From the NCBI GenBank assembly GCA_900756495.1, contig CAAEKI010000018.1, forward strand, positions 1 through 30,746: 30,746 bases of DNA, given 5' to 3'. Below are positions 15,575-22,795 of the stretch, piece by piece. The stretch's first letter is position 1. The number at the start of each line of letters is the position of its first letter. The notes beneath the pieces are model-generated. The model saw only the letters and a list, made by a program, of their open reading frames with translations, was not told where the DNA came from and did not search any database. The translations under genes were made by a program, and so were the position numbers. Source of the DNA: an uncultured Oscillospiraceae bacterium (GTDB lineage: Bacteria > Bacillota > Clostridia > Oscillospirales > Oscillospiraceae).

Positions 15575-15624
15575 AAAAACTGCGGTCAGAGAGCCCCAAA
15601 ATGGGCTCTCTGACCGCAGTTTTT
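15575..15624. terminator. Bidirectional terminator between the regulator and the SLH glycoside hydrolase
   Basis: A perfect 22-bp stem pairs 15575-15596 with 15603-15624 around a 6-base loop. The arm begins with five A residues and ends with five T residues, so it gives a U-tailed hairpin in both directions. It separates two convergent genes that stop at 15559 and 15636. Its core resembles the terminator at 5342-5386. Confidence 0.92.
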
Positions 15625-15635
15625 ATCAAGTTGCG

Positions 15636-17501
15636 CTATCGAAGTGCGCTGGCATTGGGGTCATAGGATTGGGAGGCCGCCAGAATCTCCTCGTAGGCCC
15701 AGTGATTCTCCGGCACATCGCTGAAGGGCATGGAGGCCTCAGTGTTCCTGCCGGTCTCGCGCTCCAGAGCCCGGTTAAGTATTTTGACCGCCTCAGCCCG
15801 GGAGATCGGGCTGTCCGGCCGGAAGGAGCCGTCCGGATAACCGGAGATCCATCCCTGCTCCGCTGCGCAGGCGATAGGGGCGGCGGCCCAATGGCCTGCC
15901 GGCACATCGGAAAAGGCGCTCGCTCTTTCTGCCTCCGGCCAGTCGAAGTAGGCCGCTATCAGCTTTACCAGCTCCGACCGGTTCACCGGCGCATCGGGCC
16001 GGAATGTGCCGTCCAGGTAGCCGTCTGCCACGCCATATTCCCAGGCAAAGGCCACATAGGAGGCATACCAGGCGCTGCGGTCCACATCGGAAAAGGGGGC
16101 CGTAGCCTGCCCGGGATAGAGGTTGTTCCCATCCCCGTCCACGCTGAGACGGGAGAGCAGCGTGACCGCCTCTGCACGGCTCAGAGAAGCCTCAGGCCGG
16201 AAGAGCCCGGCATTCCCCTCAATATATGCCTCGTGTCCCTCACGATTCAGGTAGGGACGCGCAGGCGGTTCCGGTCTGGGCGCAGGCTCTTCCACAGCAT
16301 ATGCCGCCTGATAGAGCGCAGTCAGAGCCGGGTTATCCGCTATCAGTTTATAGCGGAAGTGAACCTCACCTGCCACCTGTGGCAGCGTATCGTTCAGCTC
16401 CAGCTGGGCCTCAATCGCCTCTGTACCATACCAGGGGTCCTTGGGATCGCTGCTACCCGCCAGATAGTCGGCCATTCCGATGTACAGGGAAACACCCGTT
16501 CCCTTTACCGTATCCGCCCACCAGCGGGCCACAGTGGCGTAGTCCATCTTTTTATGTCCGATGTACCAGTAAATCTGAGGGCAGATATAGTCAATCCATC
16601 CCTCTTTGACCCACTTGCGGCTGTCGGCGTAGGCGGCGTAATAGCTCTCATAGCCGCCTGTGGTATTGGAGCCCTCAGGACGGCTGCTCCGATCCGCCCA
16701 GACTCCGGAGGGACTAATCCCATAGGAGAGAGCCGGATCGATGGCGTGGAGGCGCTCTCCCAGCTCTTTCACCAGTTTATTGACGTTCTCACGCCGCCAA
16801 TCTCCACGGCTGGAAAAGCCCTTTCCGTATTTGGCATAGGCGTCTTCATCGCGAAAGTCCGATCCGGGATAGAAGTAGTCGTCCAGGTGGATTCCGTCAA
16901 TATCGTAGTTCCGAACCAGCTCCTCCGCACCTTGAATCACCAGTTCCCGCACCTCCGGTAATCCCGGATTGAAATACCGGTCCCCCTGGTACTCCACGAC
17001 CCATTCCGGATGGAGTACCGCCGGGTTGTCAGGGGAGAGCGCTGCATACTCCGCCTCTCCCCCCTTGGTCACCCGAAAGGGGTTGAGCCAGGCGTGGAGC
17101 TCCAGTCCAAGGGCATGGGCCCGCTCCACCCAGTAGGCCAAGGGGTCAAAGCCCTCTGACGGAGCCTTTCCCTGTGTCCCGGTGAGATACTTGCTCCAGG
17201 GAAATATGCGCGAGGGATACAGGGCGTCACTGGAGGGGCGCACCTGCAATATAACCGCATTCATCCCCATCTCCAGGCACTCCTGAAGGATCTCGTCAGC
17301 CTCCTGCTTCAGGGTAGCCGGACTGGTCGTCGCCCTGGAGGGATAGTCCAGATTATATACGGTAGCGACCCACATTCCTCTAAATTCCTTTGCAGCCGCC
17401 GGCGCCGCAGACGCTGCCTGTGAATCAGCCGGGGCGCTGGCCGTCAGCATCAGCAGCAGCGCCAATACTCCGGCGGCAATTTGTCTCATTCCTTTCTGCA
17501 T
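15636..17501 (-). CDS. Secreted GHL10-type glycoside hydrolase with SLH repeats
   Basis: This 621-residue exported protein has a signal peptide at residues 1-30 or so. A GHL10-type (DUF187, YngK-like) catalytic domain follows at about residues 38-400. Marks include FRGMWVATVYNLDYPS, MNAVILQVRPSSDALYPS, AWLNPFRV, NYDIDGIHLDDYFYPG and DYICPQIYWY. The Asp-rich strand and the Glu/Asp-bearing barrel loops suit a hydrolase acting on wall or polysaccharide substrates, but the substrate is not known. From about residue 420 there are S-layer homology units with GYLDGTFRPDAPVNRSE and GYPDGSFRPDSPISRAE. The SLH region begins and ends with half units, so the repeats look cut out of phase. SLH repeats usually attach proteins to pyruvylated wall polymers. 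The ATG at 17501 has GGAGGAG upstream. Confidence 0.9.
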   Translation of the reverse strand: MQKGMRQIAAGVLALLLMLTASAPADSQAASAAPAAAKEFRGMWVATVYNLDYPSRATTSPATLKQEADEILQECLEMGMNAVILQVRPSSDALYPSRIFPWSKYLTGTQGKAPSEGFDPLAYWVERAHALGLELHAWLNPFRVTKGGEAEYAALSPDNPAVLHPEWVVEYQGDRYFNPGLPEVRELVIQGAEELVRNYDIDGIHLDDYFYPGSDFRDEDAYAKYGKGFSSRGDWRRENVNKLVKELGERLHAIDPALSYGISPSGVWADRSSRPEGSNTTGGYESYYAAYADSRKWVKEGWIDYICPQIYWYIGHKKMDYATVARWWADTVKGTGVSLYIGMADYLAGSSDPKDPWYGTEAIEAQLELNDTLPQVAGEVHFRYKLIADNPALTALYQAAYAVEEPAPRPEPPARPYLNREGHEAYIEGNAGLFRPEASLSRAEAVTLLSRLSVDGDGNNLYPGQATAPFSDVDRSAWYASYVAFAWEYGVADGYLDGTFRPDAPVNRSELVKLIAAYFDWPEAERASAFSDVPAGHWAAAPIACAAEQGWISGYPDGSFRPDSPISRAEAVKILNRALERETGRNTEASMPFSDVPENHWAYEEILAASQSYDPNASALR

Positions 17502-17592
17502 GCCGTTTCTCCTCCGCTCTGTTTTCTGTCTTTCTCAGACGAGCCAAAGGCCAAAAAGGTTCCGTGGTACATTCTCCCACACCACAGTGACA

Positions 17593-17618
17593 GGGGGCCG
17601 CCCAGCCGGGCGGCCCCC
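17593..17618 (-). repeat. GC-rich hairpin after the his operon
   Basis: GGGGGCCGCCC at 17593-17603 is the exact reverse complement of 17608-17618, with a 4-base loop. It follows the hisE stop by about 20 bases on the minus strand. No U run follows, so it may be a weak terminator or an RNA 3'-end stabiliser. The first bases after the stem, TGTCA, are the same as after the palindrome at 10351-10380. Confidence 0.65.
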
Positions 17619-17637
17619 GCAATCCTCTTCCAGCGCC

Positions 17638-17964
17638 TCAGGTCTCATGGTCGGAGATGTGCATTTGCTTCAAATTCCCGATCTTCCGGCTCCGGCGGTC
17701 CAGCTCCTCCATCACCGCCTCCATTGGAATCCCCTGGGCGGCCATCATAACGGTCAGGTGATAGATGAGATCGGAGATCTCCCCTACCGTATCGGCCTGC
17801 ACGCCGTTTTTGGCGGCGATGATGGTCTCTGCGCACTCCTCGCCTACCTTTTTGAGGATCTTATCCAGGCCCTTGTCAAAAAGATAGCAGGTGTAAGACC
17901 CCTCCTGGGGGTTGTTCTTTCGGTCCAGCACCACGCTGTACAGGCTTTTTAATGTATCGTTCAT
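17638..17964 (-). CDS. hisE: Phosphoribosyl-ATP pyrophosphatase
   Basis: This 108-residue MazG-like hydrolase removes pyrophosphate from phosphoribosyl-ATP, the second step of histidine synthesis. The acidic metal-binding helix KKVGEECAETIIAAKN and the later EISDLIYHLTVMM helix are typical of HisE. The start at 17964 overlaps the hisI stop as ATGA, so translation is probably coupled. hisI and hisE are separate genes here, while many bacteria fuse them. It is the last gene of the operon and is followed by a GC-rich hairpin. Confidence 0.95.
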   Translation of the reverse strand: MNDTLKSLYSVVLDRKNNPQEGSYTCYLFDKGLDKILKKVGEECAETIIAAKNGVQADTVGEISDLIYHLTVMMAAQGIPMEAVMEELDRRSRKIGNLKQMHISDHET

Positions 17965-18296
17965 GTCCGTTCCTCCATCCGAATGGGATTGAAAAAGCAG
18001 CTCCGGCTGCCAGTGTGACAGGTAGGCCCGTCCGGCTGACAGAGATAGAGCAGGGTATCAGTGTCGCAGTCAGTGCGCATCTCCCGCACATGGAGGTAGT
18101 GCCCCGAGCTCTCACCTTTGTTCCACAGCTTTTGCCGGCTTCGGCTCCAAAACCAGGCGGTTTTTGTTTTTATGGTCAGCTCTACCGCCTCCCGGTTGGT
18201 GAAGCCCAGCATCAGCACCTCCAGGGTGTCCGCATCCTGGATGATGACCGGAATCAGGTCCGATTTTTGAAAGAGCAGGTCCAGATTGAACTCCAT
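17961..18296 (-). CDS. hisI: Phosphoribosyl-AMP cyclohydrolase
   Basis: This 111-residue zinc enzyme opens the adenine ring of phosphoribosyl-AMP, the third step of histidine synthesis. The metal site is seen in EMRTDCDTDTLLYLCQ and in GPTCHTGSRSCFF, which contain the conserved cysteines and aspartates. The substrate strand AWFWSRSRQKLWNKGESSG is complete. It begins 4 bases after the hisF stop, and its ribosome binding site overlaps the hisF end. Its stop overlaps the hisE start. Confidence 0.96.
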   Translation of the reverse strand: MEFNLDLLFQKSDLIPVIIQDADTLEVLMLGFTNREAVELTIKTKTAWFWSRSRQKLWNKGESSGHYLHVREMRTDCDTDTLLYLCQPDGPTCHTGSRSCFFNPIRMEERT

Positions 18297-18300
18297 TGTC

Positions 18301-19056
18301 TCACCTCACAGGGATGTCTCGCCCACGCAGAAAGTCCTTCACCTGGGGCACCGTCAGCTCCCCGAAGTGGAAGAGAGAGGCGGCCAGGGCGGCGTCGCAG
18401 CCGGTCTCCTTAAAAACCTGGGCGAAGTGCTCCAGGCTGCCGCAGCCGCCGGAGGCGATGACCGGGATGCCCACCGCGTCCGTCACGGCCTTCGTCATGG
18501 GCAGATCGAAGCCCGCCTTGGTGCCGTCGGCATCCATAGAGGTGAGGAGGATCTCTCCCGCCCCCAGGGCCTCGCCCTGCTTCACCCAGTCGATGAGGTC
18601 GATACCGGTGGGTCTGCGGCCGCCCGCCACCACAACCTCCCAGTTCCCGCTCTCTCCGGCCCTGGCGTCTACCGCCAGCACCACACACTGGGATCCGAAG
18701 CGCTGAGCCGCCCTGGATATCAGCGAAGGGTCCGCCACGGCGGCCGAGTTCACCGAGATTTTATCGGCTCCCGCCCGCAGCAGGCGCTGAAAGTCCTCCA
18801 GCGTACGGATGCCTCCTCCCACGGTGAGTGGGACGAATACCTGAGCGGCGGTGCGTTCCACCACATCGGCCACAGTGTCCCGGGCGTCGCTGGTGGCGGT
18901 GATGTCCAGGAACACAATCTCATCCGCGCCCTGGTCCGAATAGTATTTAGCCAGCTCCACCGGGTCGCCGGCATCCCGGATATTGACAAAATTGACGCCT
19001 TTGACTACCCGCCCGTCCCGCACGTCCAGGCAGGGGATGATGCGCTTTGCTAACAT
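18301..19056 (-). CDS. hisF: Imidazole glycerol phosphate synthase, cyclase subunit
   Basis: This 251-residue (beta/alpha)8 barrel makes imidazole glycerol phosphate and AICAR using ammonia from HisH. It starts [20 protein letters not shown] with the first catalytic Asp in CLDV; the second lies in VLAVDARAG. Phosphate-binding loops VGGGIRT and ASGGCGS are visible. The ATG at 19056 has GGGAGGG upstream, and the 40 upstream residues of the open frame are not family-like and were dropped. It overlaps the preceding kinase gene by 7 bases, so that kinase gene is embedded between hisA and hisF. Confidence 0.96.
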   Translation of the reverse strand: MLAKRIIPCLDVRDGRVVKGVNFVNIRDAGDPVELAKYYSDQGADEIVFLDITATSDARDTVADVVERTAAQVFVPLTVGGGIRTLEDFQRLLRAGADKISVNSAAVADPSLISRAAQRFGSQCVVLAVDARAGESGNWEVVVAGGRRPTGIDLIDWVKQGEALGAGEILLTSMDADGTKAGFDLPMTKAVTDAVGIPVIASGGCGSLEHFAQVFKETGCDAALAASLFHFGELTVPQVKDFLRGRDIPVR

Positions 19057-19559
19057 GGCGTTCCCTCCCAATAACGGTCCAGCTGCCGCTGATTCCTGAG
19101 GACGACGATCTTCTCCGGCCACGCCTCTGCAATCCGGCGATAGTGTCTCCGCCTGTCGGACGTCCTCCCCTCCCACAGTACCCAGCGGACAAAGGCCCAG
19201 TCCAGCTTCTCTGTGCAGCCGCCGGCCATATCCGGCCGGGTCCGCCCGCGGAACCGCCGGGCCCGCCTCAGTACCCGGAACAGGCAGTCCCAGCGGCCAA
19301 AATTCAGAAACAAAATCCTATCCGCCTCCGCCAGCCGCCGCTCCTGATAAAAGGCGCCATAGTTGCCGTCGATAATCCAGTCATCCAGCTCCATGAACTT
19401 CTCCACCATCGCCAGCGCCTCTCCCCGGTCCCGTTCCGCCCAGCCGGCGGTAAACTGGACCTGATCCAGGTGGAGCACCGGACAGCCATACCGCCGGCCC
19501 AGCTCTCTGGCGAGAGTCGACTTGCCCGCGCCGCTGTAGCCGATAACAGCGATTTTCAC
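19050..19559 (-). CDS. P-loop kinase of the FlaR / topology-modulation family, inside the his operon
   Basis: This 169-residue adenylate-kinase-like P-loop protein has Walker [10 protein letters not shown] at residues 7-15. The strings [27 protein letters not shown] and [19 protein letters not shown] are typical of the family often labelled topology modulation protein or FlaR. The C-terminal region is rich in Arg and Trp, and the biological substrate of the family is poorly defined. The start is a GTG at 19559 overlapping the hisA stop (GTGA), and the end overlaps hisF by 7 bases. It is therefore fully integrated in the operon, although it is not a known histidine gene. A nucleotide- or PRPP-linked role would fit but is conjecture. 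Confidence 0.85.
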   Translation of the reverse strand: MKIAVIGYSGAGKSTLARELGRRYGCPVLHLDQVQFTAGWAERDRGEALAMVEKFMELDDWIIDGNYGAFYQERRLAEADRILFLNFGRWDCLFRVLRRARRFRGRTRPDMAGGCTEKLDWAFVRWVLWEGRTSDRRRHYRRIAEAWPEKIVVLRNQRQLDRYWEGTPC

Positions 19560-20278
19560 AGCTGGGCTCCCGCCTCCGCGGCCGCGGCCGAGAGGTCAAT
19601 GGTTCCCGCATAGTAGGCCTTGCCGATGATCGCGCCATAGAGCCCCATGGCATGGAGGCGCCGGATGTCCTCCAGCACCGACACGCCGCCTGACGCCACA
19701 ATCCGGCCGGAGTATACCTTCTGCAGCTCCTCCAGCCGGACAAAAGAGGGACCGGATAGCATACCGTCGGTATCAATATCTGTAAAAATAATTATCTTTA
19801 CGCCAACCGCATCCATAGACCTGGCAAATGCAAGATAGTCCAAGCCGGAATCCTCTACCCAACCGGCGGTCTTCACCCTACCGTCCTTGGTGTCGATACC
19901 TACGGCAATCCGCTCTCCATACCGCTCTACAGCGGCGCGGAGGAACGCCGGGTCGCTGACGGCGGCCGAGCCGATGACCGCCCGGGTCACCCCCAGGGCG
20001 AAAACCTCCTCTAAATCGGCCATGGAGCGGATACCGCCCCCCAGCTCCACCCGAAGGCCGGAATTCTCGGCCACAGACCGGACAATGGCCCCGTTCTTCC
20101 GCCGTCCGTCCTTTGCCCCGTCCAGGTCCACCATATGGATCCAGCGGGCCCCCGCCTGATAAAAAGCTCCTGCGGTGGCCATCGGATCCTCAGAGACCTG
20201 GTGGACTGTTGCAAAATCGCCTTTGTAAAGGCGGACAACTTTTCCATCTTTCATATCAATGGCGGGCAAAATGATCAT
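19556..20278 (-). CDS. hisA: ProFAR isomerase (HisA)
   Basis: This 240-residue (beta/alpha)8-barrel isomerase converts ProFAR to PRFAR in histidine synthesis. It begins MIILPAIDMKDGKVVRLYKGD with the catalytic Asp8. The second half contains AVGIDTKDGRVKTAGW with the other catalytic Asp and IIFTDIDTDGML. Phosphate loops ELGGGIRS and ASGGVSV are present. The ATG overlaps the hisH stop as ATGA. The product goes to HisH/HisF, whose genes flank it, separated from hisF only by the kinase. Confidence 0.96.
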   Translation of the reverse strand: MIILPAIDMKDGKVVRLYKGDFATVHQVSEDPMATAGAFYQAGARWIHMVDLDGAKDGRRKNGAIVRSVAENSGLRVELGGGIRSMADLEEVFALGVTRAVIGSAAVSDPAFLRAAVERYGERIAVGIDTKDGRVKTAGWVEDSGLDYLAFARSMDAVGVKIIIFTDIDTDGMLSGPSFVRLEELQKVYSGRIVASGGVSVLEDIRRLHAMGLYGAIIGKAYYAGTIDLSAAAAEAGAQL

Positions 20279-20883
20279 TGGCTGAGCCCTCCAAAATTCT
20301 TTAGAATATGCAGTCCAACATCGCCGCTCTTCTCCGGGTGGAACTGGCAGCCGTAAACTCCGTTGCGGGCCACCGCCGCCACCACGGAGGGGCCGTACTC
20401 CGTGCGGGCAATCACATCCCTCTCATCGTCGGCATAGCCGCAGAAAGAGTGGACAAAATAGACGTAGCTCTCCTCCGGCAGCCCGGCAAAGAGCGGAGCG
20501 TCGTTCTGGAGCTTCAAGCTGTTCCAGCCGATGTGAGGAAGTTTCCGTTCCGTCAAAATCCTCCCCACATGGCCATGGACAAGGCCAAGCCCTTCACAGG
20601 GACGCACCTCCTCTCCCCGGTCAAAAAGAAGCTGCATCCCCAGACAGATGCCCAAAACAGGCTTTTTCCCCGCCTGAGAAACCAGTGTCCTGTCCAGGCC
20701 GGTAAGACGCAGCTTTTCCGCTGCATCGGGAAACGCACCCACACCGGGCAGAATGACGGCCCCGGCGCGCTCCACTTCTCCGGCATCACTGGTGATGCGG
20801 GCCTCCAGCCCCAGATATTTCATAGCATTGGTGACGCTCTTCAGATTCCCCACGCCATAGTCCACAATCGCGATATAGCTCAT
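20275..20883 (-). CDS. hisH: Imidazole glycerol phosphate synthase, glutaminase subunit
   Basis: This 202-residue class I glutamine amidotransferase supplies ammonia to HisF. It begins MSYIAIVDYGVGNLKSVTNA. The nucleophile Cys lies in LGICLGMQLLFDRGEE, and the His-Glu pair in QFHPEKSGDVGL completes the triad. The ATG at 20883 was preferred over the longer frame because GAGAGGG precedes it and the N-terminus matches the family. It follows hisB across a 44-base gap, the longest spacing inside the operon. Confidence 0.96.
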   Translation of the reverse strand: MSYIAIVDYGVGNLKSVTNAMKYLGLEARITSDAGEVERAGAVILPGVGAFPDAAEKLRLTGLDRTLVSQAGKKPVLGICLGMQLLFDRGEEVRPCEGLGLVHGHVGRILTERKLPHIGWNSLKLQNDAPLFAGLPEESYVYFVHSFCGYADDERDVIARTEYGPSVVAAVARNGVYGCQFHPEKSGDVGLHILKNFGGLSQ

Positions 20884-20927
20884 ATCAGAGTCCCTCTCAA
20901 ACAAACCACGGAATTAAAACCACCTCT

Positions 20928-21506
20928 TCATTCCAGCATGCCCTTGGTGGAGGTCACCCCGGCGCCCTCTATCTGCAACGCCTCCCGCATGGCAACGCCC
21001 AGAGACTTGAAGAGGGCCTCGGTTATATGGTGGGCGTTTTTCCCATAGATGGCCTTCATATGTAAGGTAATTCCCCCGTTCACGGCCACAGCGCGCATGA
21101 ACTCCTCTGTGAGGCATGCGTCGTAGGAGCCGACGGTCTCCTGGGGCATGTCGGCCTCAAAGACCAGAAAGGGCCGGCCTGAGAAATCCAGTACCGTCCG
21201 GCACAGGGCCTCATCCATGGGGATGCAGGCCGATCCGAAGCGGCGGATCCCACGCTTGTCCCCCAGAGCCTCCCGAAGCGCCTGCCCCAGGACAATGCCC
21301 ACGTCCTCCACCGTGTGATGGGCGTCCACATGGAGATCTCCCCTGGCTGTCAGGTCCAGACCGAACCCGGCGTAGAAAGCCAGGGCGGTAAGCATGTGGT
21401 CAAAAAAGCCCACGCCGGTGTCCGCACGGACCTCTCCCCCGTCCAGGCAGAGGGAGAGCGTAATTTGCGTCTCTTTGGTCTCTCGGTTGATGGATGCAGT
21501 TCTCAT
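20928..21506 (-). CDS. hisB: Imidazoleglycerol-phosphate dehydratase
   Basis: This 192-residue manganese enzyme dehydrates imidazole glycerol phosphate to imidazole acetol phosphate. The repeated metal motifs are seen as DAHHTVEDVGI and NAHHITEALFKS, and FFDHML is also conserved. It is the short monofunctional form, without the N-terminal histidinol-phosphatase domain of E. coli HisB. The ATG at 21506 is chosen over a TTG at 21512 because GGGGG lies about 7 bases upstream of it. It follows hisD by 11 bases. Confidence 0.96.
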   Translation of the reverse strand: MRTASINRETKETQITLSLCLDGGEVRADTGVGFFDHMLTALAFYAGFGLDLTARGDLHVDAHHTVEDVGIVLGQALREALGDKRGIRRFGSACIPMDEALCRTVLDFSGRPFLVFEADMPQETVGSYDACLTEEFMRAVAVNGGITLHMKAIYGKNAHHITEALFKSLGVAMREALQIEGAGVTSTKGMLE

Positions 21507-21517
21507 AGTCAATCCCC

Positions 21518-22795
21518 CTAATCTTCAAACCGAACGCGGATGGAGTTGGCATGGGCTGTGAGCTTCTCCGTCTCCGCCAGTGCGATGATCCGGTCCTTGA
21601 CGGGCGCCAGCGTATCCCGGCTGTACTCAATGACGCTCATGGTCTTGAGGAAGCTGTCCACGCTGAGGGGCGAGAAGAACCGGGCGGTTCCCGAGGTGGG
21701 CAGCACATGGTTGGGGCCGGCCAGGTAGTCCCCCAGCGGCTCCGGCGACCAGGCGCCAAGGAAGACCGCTCCGGCATTTTTGATGGCGGGCAGAAGGTCG
21801 CGGGGCCGGGCCGTCATAATTTCCAGGTGTTCAGGCGCAATCTCATTGGCCAGCTCCGCCGCCTGGTCCAGGCTGGCGCATACCACAGCGCATCCAAAAT
21901 CCCGGAGTGAGCACTCCATAATTTCAGAGCGGCTGAGATAGCCGGTCTGGCGGACAATCTCAGCGTCTACCATCCGTGCCAGCGCGGCGCTGGTGGTAAG
22001 GAGGACGGCGGAGGCCAGCTTGTCGTGCTCAGCCTGGGAGAGAAGATCGGCGGCCACATATTTGGGGTCGGCGCTCTCGTCGGCGATGACCAGCACCTCG
22101 GAGGGACCGGCCACCATGTCGATGTCCAGTGCCCCGTAGGCCATGCGCTTGGCGGCGGCCACATAGGCGTTGCCGGGGCCCACCAGCTTATCCACCCGGG
22201 GAATAAAGCCGGCCCCGTAGGTCAGGGCGGCCACGGCCTGAGCGCCCCCGACGGCAATCACCCGGTCCACCCCGGCAATCTTTGCGGCGGCCAGGACGGC
22301 GGTATTCAGGTTTTCGGTGGGAGGGGTGACCATGACGATCTCCTCCACCCCGGCCACCTTGGCTGGGACCACATTCATCAGCACGGAGGAGGGATAGGCC
22401 GCCGTACCGCCCGGGACATACACCCCCACCCGTGTCAGGCCCCGCACAACACGGCCCACAGCCCCTCCGTCAGGGGAAGTCCACTCCATGGTCCTGGAGA
22501 GCAGCTTCTCGTTGTAGGCCCGGATATTGGCGGCGGCGTGTTCCAGGGCGGCAATGAGACTGGGGGCGCAGGCGGCATAGGCCTCTTCCAGCTCCCCGGA
22601 TGAAATTTCCCGGGGCTCGGCCCGGTCAAACTTTAGGGAATATTCCCTCACAGCCGAAAAGCCATTTTCCTTTACATTCGCTAATATCTCAGCGGCAGTG
22701 CGGTCAATAACCTCATTGGCGCTGGCCGCCCGGGCCCGCATGGCGGCGATAACCTCCCGCTCCCTGCGGCCGTCGGCGCTGACAATGTTGATCAT
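21518..22795 (-). CDS. hisD: Histidinol dehydrogenase
   Basis: This 425-residue zinc enzyme oxidises L-histidinol to histidine in two NAD-dependent steps. Family marks are GVYVPGGTAAYPSSVLM, GGAQAVAALTYG, the GPSEVLVIAD strand, the catalytic region LSQAEHDKLASAVL and the C-terminal EIAPEHLEIM. The ATG at 22795 overlaps the hisZ-hisG stop as ATGA and has GGAGG upstream. It should be translationally coupled to the first enzyme of the pathway, so the first and last enzymes are made from adjacent cistrons. The histidinol-phosphate steps before it need HisC and a phosphatase, which are not in the window. Confidence 0.96.
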   Translation of the reverse strand: MINIVSADGRREREVIAAMRARAASANEVIDRTAAEILANVKENGFSAVREYSLKFDRAEPREISSGELEEAYAACAPSLIAALEHAAANIRAYNEKLLSRTMEWTSPDGGAVGRVVRGLTRVGVYVPGGTAAYPSSVLMNVVPAKVAGVEEIVMVTPPTENLNTAVLAAAKIAGVDRVIAVGGAQAVAALTYGAGFIPRVDKLVGPGNAYVAAAKRMAYGALDIDMVAGPSEVLVIADESADPKYVAADLLSQAEHDKLASAVLLTTSAALARMVDAEIVRQTGYLSRSEIMECSLRDFGCAVVCASLDQAAELANEIAPEHLEIMTARPRDLLPAIKNAGAVFLGAWSPEPLGDYLAGPNHVLPTSGTARFFSPLSVDSFLKTMSVIEYSRDTLAPVKDRIIALAETEKLTAHANSIRVRFED

